Shown here: positions 28,577 through 32,845 of the stretch, one piece after another | Position numbering within the stretch: the stretch's first letter is position 1 | Layout of the letters: each line of letters starts with the position of its first letter | Source: Mycobacterium persicum | GTDB lineage: Bacteria > Actinomycetota > Actinomycetes > Mycobacteriales > Mycobacteriaceae | Direction of reading: 5' to 3' | Assembly: GCF_002086675.1 (NCBI RefSeq) | Contig: NZ_MVIF01000067.1 | Span: 1-32,845 of the forward strand | Length of the DNA stretch: 32,845 nucleotides | Program-made: the position numbers and the translations under genes | Notes under the pieces: model-generated | Database searches by the model: none | What the model saw: only the letters and a program-made list of their open reading frames with translations | What the model was told of the DNA's origin: nothing

Positions 28577-30844
28577 TTATCGTTCATCGACCGACATCAC
28601 CGAGGTGATGCGATGGATGGCGAAGTCGCGCAGCTTCCCCGACGACGAGTCGAAGGCCATCAGCTGCCCGCCGCGGACGGCGATCGGTGACACCACCCGC
28701 TGGGTCGCCACGCCGGCGGCGTCGAGGTAGCCGATCAACACCGTAGCCTCATCCTTTATCGCGCGCTGCAGGAGCGACATCGCGACGGCCGGGTCGACGC
28801 GGATGTTGCCGAACGGCGCCGCCGTCACCTTCCGCAGCACCGCGACCACCGCGTGCAACGTCTCGCTGCTGGGCCGCGGAGCCGGGCGGTAGGGCCGGCG
28901 TTGGTTCGGTGCGGGGACCCGGGCGCCGCGCGGCCGGACGTCGACGATCGCGCCGGTCGAATCTTCGGCGGCCGGAGCGAAGCCCGCATTGCGCAAGGCG
29001 GCTAGCACCTCGGCGATGGGCGCGGGTGACACCGCCACCGTCGGCGCCAGAGCCCGCAGCTGCGGGTCCCCGGCCGCAGCCACGGCCTGGGCCAACAGTG
29101 CGGGGTCCTCACACCGCACAAACGACGCGGCCATGCCGATCCGGAGTTGTCCGTGGCGGCGTGCCACATCGTCGATCAGGTAGGTAAGTCCTTGCGGCAC
29201 CGGAGTTTTGGAGTGGCCTGCGAAGAAGCCGTGCATCCAGTCGCGGGTCTTGCCGACGTCGAGCGCATGCCTGATGGACTGCTCGCTGACCCGGTACACC
29301 ATTGCCGCACCGGCCGATTCGACGGTAGCCACCGTGGCCAGCTGGTCGGCGAGGTCGCGTTGCAGCGGCCCCGGCGCCACGACGGTAAGATCCGCCTGCA
29401 CCAGGAAGTGGTCGATAGGCTTGGGCAGCGCCCGGGTCATCGCATCGACTACGACGGCGGGATCGGCGGTTGCCTCCAGCAATGCGCGGCCCGGCGTGCT
29501 GATTGCTCCGCGACCCACCAGGCCCAGCGCGTGGCCTTCGGTCAACAGATCCGCGACCGGCCCGGGCTGCAGTCGCCGGCCCCAGCGCGGACGCCGCCAG
29601 ATCAGGGCCGCCGACGCAGTTGCCGCATCGACACCGGCGCCGGCAGCCAACTCGGAAAGCATCCCCAGCAACAGCTGGCGATCCAGCGGCGCCGCCGTCG
29701 AAAATAGCGAATCACTCAGGGCGGCATACGGTTTGCCGTCCGGGCCGCGGCTGCCAAGCAGCGCCGGCCGGCCCGGCAGGTCGAGCCAGGTGCGGGCCAG
29801 CAGGTGCCACCGCTCGGCCGGGGACATGTCGGCGAACCGGTCGGCGGCCGGCGTCGGAGCCCAATAGGGCGCCTCGCCGTGCGACGGCAGCGGCTCGGGC
29901 ATGCCGCCGGCGATCAGCCCGGCGGCGGCCACCACCTCGAGGATCAGACCCAGACGTGGTTCGTCGATCCCCGTTGCCTTGGCAAGCCGCTTGATTTCGC
30001 GCACGCCGAGGCCGCCGGTGCGCAGCTCGGGAACCGGTGTGGCGCTGAGGTTCTGCAGCAGGACGTCGATCTCTCGCAGCAGGTCGATGACGGCTCCGGC
30101 GGCCGCGGCGTCGACGTCGCGGGGCGCGGTGGTGGACACCACCGGATCGGGCGCGGTCAGCTGCATCGGACCGGGTTCCTCGCCGCGGAGCACCTGCCCG
30201 ACTTGGCGGGGCAGGATCACCGTCTCGGCATCGACGCGCCGCAGCAGTCCCGCGGCCAGCAGCCGCGGCACCGGGCGGTCCGGCGGAGCCCCGGGTGCGG
30301 CGTCGCGAGTGCGCCCCATCGGTGATCCTTCGACGAGTTTGTCCAGCACCTCGCGCTGGGCCTCGTCGAGCGCGGCGATCGACTCGCCGATCTGCTCGCC
30401 GGTGCGTGTGCCGTCTTCGAGAGTGACCTGGCCCGGGTGCCACGGCAGCGCCGTGCCCGTGTCGGCGGCGACCCGCACCGCGCTGTCGCCCCAGACCAGG
30501 GCTCGCTTCTTGAGGTCGGCCAGCGCCTCGGTCACGTCGGCTTCGCAGGCGCGGTCCCCGATCAACGACAGCAGCTTGGTGATCGGCACGGGTGCGGTGT
30601 CGGCTTGCAGCACCAGCAGGGCGTCCAGCACCGCCAGCCGCAGGAAGTCGAGGTCGTCGGTGGCGGCCTTGACCGACTGCCGGGCCTGGGCGCGCGCGGC
30701 CAGCGCGGCGATGCTGCCCGGTGGCGGCTGCGCCAGATCCGGCCGATACTCCAGCAGCTCGATCAGCTGCTGGTCGGATAGGTCGGCCAGCCAGGACCCC
30801 AGCGGGATCTCCTGGATGTGTTCGGTCGGGGCTTGCTCAGGCAT
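28577..30844 (-). CDS. Helicase-associated protein (XPB partner) with WYL-like C-terminus
   Basis: 755 aa from ATG 30844, with TACGCT 8 nt upstream (likely leaderless). Corresponds to M. tuberculosis Rv0862c by order. The N-terminal region (SWLADLSDQQLIELLEYRPDL) and the following helical repeats resemble the winged-helix/helicase-associated proteins coupled to bacterial XPB. The middle part holds RPALLGSRGPDGKPYAALSD and DHFLVQADLTVVAPGPLQRD, the latter a conserved block in this family. The last 60 residues (LLQRAIKDEATVLIGYLDA, RVVSPIAVRGGQLMAFD, LRDFAIHRI) have the pattern of a WYL-type sensor fold. No helicase motifs of its own. The stop lies 43 bp before ercC3, indicating one operon; it probably regulates or targets XPB. 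Confidence 0.88.
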   Translation of the reverse strand: MPEQAPTEHIQEIPLGSWLADLSDQQLIELLEYRPDLAQPPPGSIAALAARAQARQSVKAATDDLDFLRLAVLDALLVLQADTAPVPITKLLSLIGDRACEADVTEALADLKKRALVWGDSAVRVAADTGTALPWHPGQVTLEDGTRTGEQIGESIAALDEAQREVLDKLVEGSPMGRTRDAAPGAPPDRPVPRLLAAGLLRRVDAETVILPRQVGQVLRGEEPGPMQLTAPDPVVSTTAPRDVDAAAAGAVIDLLREIDVLLQNLSATPVPELRTGGLGVREIKRLAKATGIDEPRLGLILEVVAAAGLIAGGMPEPLPSHGEAPYWAPTPAADRFADMSPAERWHLLARTWLDLPGRPALLGSRGPDGKPYAALSDSLFSTAAPLDRQLLLGMLSELAAGAGVDAATASAALIWRRPRWGRRLQPGPVADLLTEGHALGLVGRGAISTPGRALLEATADPAVVVDAMTRALPKPIDHFLVQADLTVVAPGPLQRDLADQLATVATVESAGAAMVYRVSEQSIRHALDVGKTRDWMHGFFAGHSKTPVPQGLTYLIDDVARRHGQLRIGMAASFVRCEDPALLAQAVAAAGDPQLRALAPTVAVSPAPIAEVLAALRNAGFAPAAEDSTGAIVDVRPRGARVPAPNQRRPYRPAPRPSSETLHAVVAVLRKVTAAPFGNIRVDPAVAMSLLQRAIKDEATVLIGYLDAAGVATQRVVSPIAVRGGQLMAFDSSSGKLRDFAIHRITSVMSVDER

Positions 30845-30852
30845 TGCTGATC

Positions 30853-30858
30853 AGCGTA
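30853..30858 (-). promoter_or_regulatory. Putative leaderless -10 box of the helicase-associated gene
   Basis: TACGCT on the minus strand, 8 nt before ATG 30844. Confidence 0.45.
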
Positions 30859-30902
30859 GGCCCGACCTGCAACCTTGCGCCGCGGGCGGGAGGAAGACCT
30901 GT

Positions 30903-30908
30903 CAGAAT
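30903..30908 (+). promoter_or_regulatory. Putative leaderless -10 box of the small conserved gene
   Basis: CAGAAT (one change from TANNNT), 7 nt before GTG 30916. It supports GTG 30916 over ATG 30907 as start. Confidence 0.35.
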
Positions 30909-30915
30909 GGATGCC

Positions 30916-31116
30916 GTGGCTGACAATGCTGACGGCAAGGCGCGCAAAACCAAGTACGTGGACAACGGCTGGCCGACCACCGACCCGGACGACCATGCGG
31001 TAAGCGAACTGGTGACCGACCGCACGGGTGCGTTGTCACCCTTCGGTGAATTGGCGTTCCCGCTGCCCGCCGACGACCTGCCGTACCTCCACCCGGTGAC
31101 CGTCGTCAACAGGTAG
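30916..31116 (+). CDS. Small conserved protein of unknown function
   Basis: 66 aa from GTG 30916 (then ADNADGKARKTKYVDN); ATG 30907 would add MDA. The sequence KTKYVDNGWPTTDPDDHAVS, then ELVTDRTGALSPFGELAFPL and DDLPYLHPVTVVNR, is orderly and protein-like, with no membrane segment or cysteine. By position it is the counterpart of M. tuberculosis Rv0863. It lies 10 bp before moaC2 and probably heads the molybdopterin operon; a link to that pathway is only positional. Confidence 0.82.
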   Translation: MADNADGKARKTKYVDNGWPTTDPDDHAVSELVTDRTGALSPFGELAFPLPADDLPYLHPVTVVNR

Positions 31117-31126
31117 GACGACGCCG

Positions 31127-31618
31127 ATGGCCGAAGCGGCCGATTTCCACTCGGGCGGCCTGTCGCACCTTGACGAGCGGGGAGCCGCCCACATGGTCGA
31201 CGTGACCGAGAAGTCGGCCACCCGGCGCACCGCCGTCGCCGCCGGTGCGTTGCGCACCTCGAAGCAGGTGGTGGCGCTGATCTCCGCCGGCGGTCTCCCC
31301 AAAGGCGACGCGCTGGCTACGGCACGGGTGGCGGGCATCATGGCGGCCAAGCGCACCAGCGACCTCGTTCCGCTGTGCCATCAGCTCGCGCTCACCGGTG
31401 TCGACGTGGACTTCGCCGTCGGCGAGTCCGACGTCGAGATCACCGCAACGGTACGCAGCACCGATCGAACGGGGGTCGAGATGGAGGCGCTGACCGCGGT
31501 GAGCGTCGCGGCTCTTACGCTCTACGACATGATCAAAGCGGTGGACCCGGCGGCCCGGATCGACGACATCCGGGTGCTGCGCAAAGAGGGTGGCCGTAGC
31601 GGAAGCTGGCAGCGGTGA
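31127..31618 (+). CDS. moaC2: Cyclic pyranopterin monophosphate synthase MoaC
   Basis: 163 aa from ATG 31127. MoaC signature blocks: HMVDVTEKSATRRTAVA at about 23-39, KGDALATARVAGIMAAKRTSDLVPLCHQ at about 64-91 with the active-site Lys, Cys and His, and GVEMEALTAVSVAALTLYDMIKAVD near 120-144. It converts the MoaA product (3',8-cyclo-GTP) into cyclic pyranopterin monophosphate in molybdenum cofactor synthesis, in the cytosol. First Moco gene of a tightly overlapping set with mog and moaE2; moaA and moaD are not in the window. Orthologous to Rv0864 by sequence recall and order. Confidence 0.95.
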   Translation: MAEAADFHSGGLSHLDERGAAHMVDVTEKSATRRTAVAAGALRTSKQVVALISAGGLPKGDALATARVAGIMAAKRTSDLVPLCHQLALTGVDVDFAVGESDVEITATVRSTDRTGVEMEALTAVSVAALTLYDMIKAVDPAARIDDIRVLRKEGGRSGSWQR

Positions 31619-32100
31619 CCGGCGCGCGGTCCGCCCGGGTGATCATCGCGTCGACCCGCGCATCGTCGGGCGTTTATACCGATGAGTGCGGTCCCATCGT
31701 CGCCGAATGGCTGGCGCAGCGGGGTTTTTCGCCCGTCGAGTCGGAGGTGGTCGCCGACGGGAATCCGGTCGGCGAGGCGCTGCACAACGCCGTCGAGGCC
31801 AAGGTCGACCTGGTCATCACCTCCGGCGGCACCGGCATTTCGCCGACCGACACCACCCCGGAACAGACCGTGGCGGTGCTGGATTTCGTCATCCCCGGGT
31901 TGGCCGACGCGATCCGTCGCTCGGGCCTACCCAAGGTTCCGACGTCGGTGTTGTCGCGGGGGGTGTGCGGCGTCGCCGGCCACTCGTTGATCGTCAACCT
32001 GCCGGGTTCACCCGGTGGGGTTCGCGACGGGCTCGGCGTTCTCGCCGACGTGGTGGATCACGCACTTGATCAACTCGCCGGCCAAGATCACCGGCGATGA
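31615..32100 (+). CDS. mog: Molybdopterin adenylyltransferase-type protein (MoaB/Mog family)
   Basis: 161 aa from GTG 31615, overlapping the moaC2 stop (GTGA). MoaB/Mog fold: ARVIIASTRASSGVYTDECG at the start, the molybdopterin-binding SGGTGISPTDTTPEQT near 70-85, and NLPGSPGGVRDGL near 129-141. It adenylates molybdopterin before molybdate insertion. The length and the SPTDTTPE motif fit the short MoaB-like group as well as Mog; the gene name follows the M. tuberculosis order (Rv0865). Coupled at both ends to neighbours by 4-bp overlaps. Confidence 0.93.
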   Translation: MTGARSARVIIASTRASSGVYTDECGPIVAEWLAQRGFSPVESEVVADGNPVGEALHNAVEAKVDLVITSGGTGISPTDTTPEQTVAVLDFVIPGLADAIRRSGLPKVPTSVLSRGVCGVAGHSLIVNLPGSPGGVRDGLGVLADVVDHALDQLAGQDHRR

Positions 32101-32522
32101 CGCTGGTCCTGCGCGCTTCCCTGACCGATCAGCCGATCCATCTGGCCGAACATGAGGATCTGGTGAGCCATCAGGCGGCCGGAGCTGTCGTCGGGTTCGT
32201 CGGCGTGGTCCGCAATCACGATGGCGGACGGCACGTGGTGCGGCTGGAGTACTCGGCACATCCGTCGGCTGCCCAGGTTCTTGCCGACGTGGTAGCCGAG
32301 GTCGCGGAGAACGCCACCGGGGTGCGTGCGGTGGCGGCCAGCCACCGCGTCGGTGTCCTGGCGGTCGGGGAGGCGGCCTTGGTGGCCGCCGTCGCCGCCG
32401 ATCATCGGCAGGCCGCGTTCGCCACCTGCGCACAGCTGGTAGACACCATCAAACAGCGGCTACCGGTATGGAAGCACCAGTTCTTCGGCGATGGCTCCGA
32501 AGAATGGGTGGGCTCGGCCTGA
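32097..32522 (+). CDS. moaE2: Molybdopterin synthase catalytic subunit MoaE
   Basis: 141 aa from ATG 32097, overlapping the mog stop (ATGA). MoaE hallmarks: GAVVGFVGVVRNHDGGRHV near 29-47 with the conserved Arg, LEYSAHPSAA near 50-59, ASHRVGVLAVGEAALVAAV, and the C-terminal LVDTIKQRLPVWKHQFFGDG with the active-site lysines. With MoaD it inserts the two sulphurs that form the dithiolene of molybdopterin. Orthologous to Rv0866. It converges with rpfA, with 9 bp between the two stop codons. Confidence 0.95.
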   Translation: MTLVLRASLTDQPIHLAEHEDLVSHQAAGAVVGFVGVVRNHDGGRHVVRLEYSAHPSAAQVLADVVAEVAENATGVRAVAASHRVGVLAVGEAALVAAVAADHRQAAFATCAQLVDTIKQRLPVWKHQFFGDGSEEWVGSA

Positions 32523-32531
32523 GCCCCTGTC

Positions 32532-32845
32532 TTAGGAGATGACAGTCGGTTGGGCGAGCGCGTCCAGCGCGTCGTTGCCGCTGACGTTTTGTCCCACAAT
32601 CGCCTGCCAGAGCTTCTTGGTGTAGGCGACGTTCGAGACCTGGTGAATCTCCACCGGTGCGTTGGCCGCATCGGCCGGCGCTGGCGCGTCGGCCGGGTCG
32701 GTCAGCGGCAATCCTGCCTCCAGGACTGCCCGGGCCTCTGGCGCAGCCGGAACCGCCTCCGGAGCGGGAGCCAGGTCGGCCGGGGCCGGCGCCAGGTCGG
32801 CGGGAGCGGGAGCCAGATCGGCGGGTGCCGGGGGCAGGTCGGCCG
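32532..32845 (-). CDS. rpfA: Resuscitation-promoting factor RpfA, C-terminal part only
   Basis: The minus-strand frame ending at TAA 32534-32532 enters the window from the right edge. Its last 100-odd residues comprise Pro/Ala repeats of the APADLAPAP type, then EARAVLEAGLPLTDPADAPA, and the conserved tail VSNVAYTKKLWQAIVGQNVS followed by GNDALDALAQPTVIS. This tail matches the C-terminus of RpfA (M. tuberculosis Rv0867c), whose known end has the same YTKKLWQAI and GNDALD(S/A)LAQP blocks. The catalytic lysozyme-like domain is beyond the window. RpfA is a secreted muralytic enzyme that promotes regrowth of dormant cells. Here the tail has GQNVSGND where I recall a cysteine (DVCGND). Confidence 0.9.
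   Translation of the reverse strand, partial: ADLPPAPADLAPAPADLAPAPADLAPAPEAVPAAPEARAVLEAGLPLTDPADAPAPADAANAPVEIHQVSNVAYTKKLWQAIVGQNVSGNDALDALAQPTVIS
32752..32845. repeat. APADL-encoding tandem repeat of rpfA
   Basis: About four copies of a 24-27-bp GC-rich unit (GCCAGGTCGGC / GCCAGATCGGC on the plus strand) encode the Ala-Pro-Ala-Asp-Leu repeats; the array continues past the edge. Confidence 0.8.

Noticed and set aside
26962..28608. 548-aa plus-strand open frame
   Set aside because: It mirrors the ercC3 coding strand exactly; long antisense frames are expected in GC-rich DNA, and its translation is Arg/Gly/Asp/His-rich without domains.

Overview
The window is chromosomal DNA of a slow-growing Mycobacterium from the tuberculosis/kansasii/marinum side of the genus; I cannot fix the species. 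The evidence is high GC, a PE_PGRS and a PPE-SVP gene, several promoters with a TANNNT -10 box about 6-8 nt before an ATG/GTG (leaderless mRNAs), and from about 15.5 kb onward a gene order that, from memory, matches M. tuberculosis Rv0853c-Rv0867c.

Left part (1-15.5 kb) is accessory. A PPE and a PE_PGRS gene lie on the minus strand (1-2039). After a gene-free, partly AT-rich gap comes a TetR regulator divergent from a four-gene membrane operon (3551-5990): two paralogous multi-pass proteins, a subunit-III (NorE-like) protein and a subunit-IV (NorF-like) protein, with no catalytic haem-copper subunit in the window. Two copies of one palindrome lie in the shared promoter. A P450 gene diverges from a second TetR gene. 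Next is a lipid-catabolism group (crotonase plus small secreted protein on minus; amidohydrolase plus FadD3-like ligase on plus). The gap between its two arms holds GAGAAT-type operator candidates and the 3' remnant of an LpqH-family lipoprotein gene. Two Mce-associated membrane proteins, a tandem-domain protein and a Bfd-like ferredoxin follow.

Right part (15.5-32.8 kb) is the conserved block: kdc; an SRPBCC gene; far; two tandem SRPBCC paralogues; dapC; the trifunctional beta-oxidation pair fadA-fadB; ercC3 (XPB helicase) with its partner gene; a small conserved ORF; the molybdopterin genes moaC2-mog-moaE2; and the 3' end of rpfA. Between fadB and ercC3, which I recall as neighbours in M. 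tuberculosis, sits about 2.3 kb of extra DNA: two strong hairpins, a degraded TetR-like fragment, an F420-type oxidoreductase, an ABM-fold protein and a frameshifted, truncated DUF35 gene. That gene is preceded by the same GAGAATGCTATTTC element seen after the FadD3-like gene.

The best candidates for something undescribed are the TetR-controlled orphan subunit III/IV membrane operon with its twin operators, and the dispersed GAGAAT element linking the catabolic genes. No RNA genes, CRISPR arrays, transposases or prophage genes were seen.
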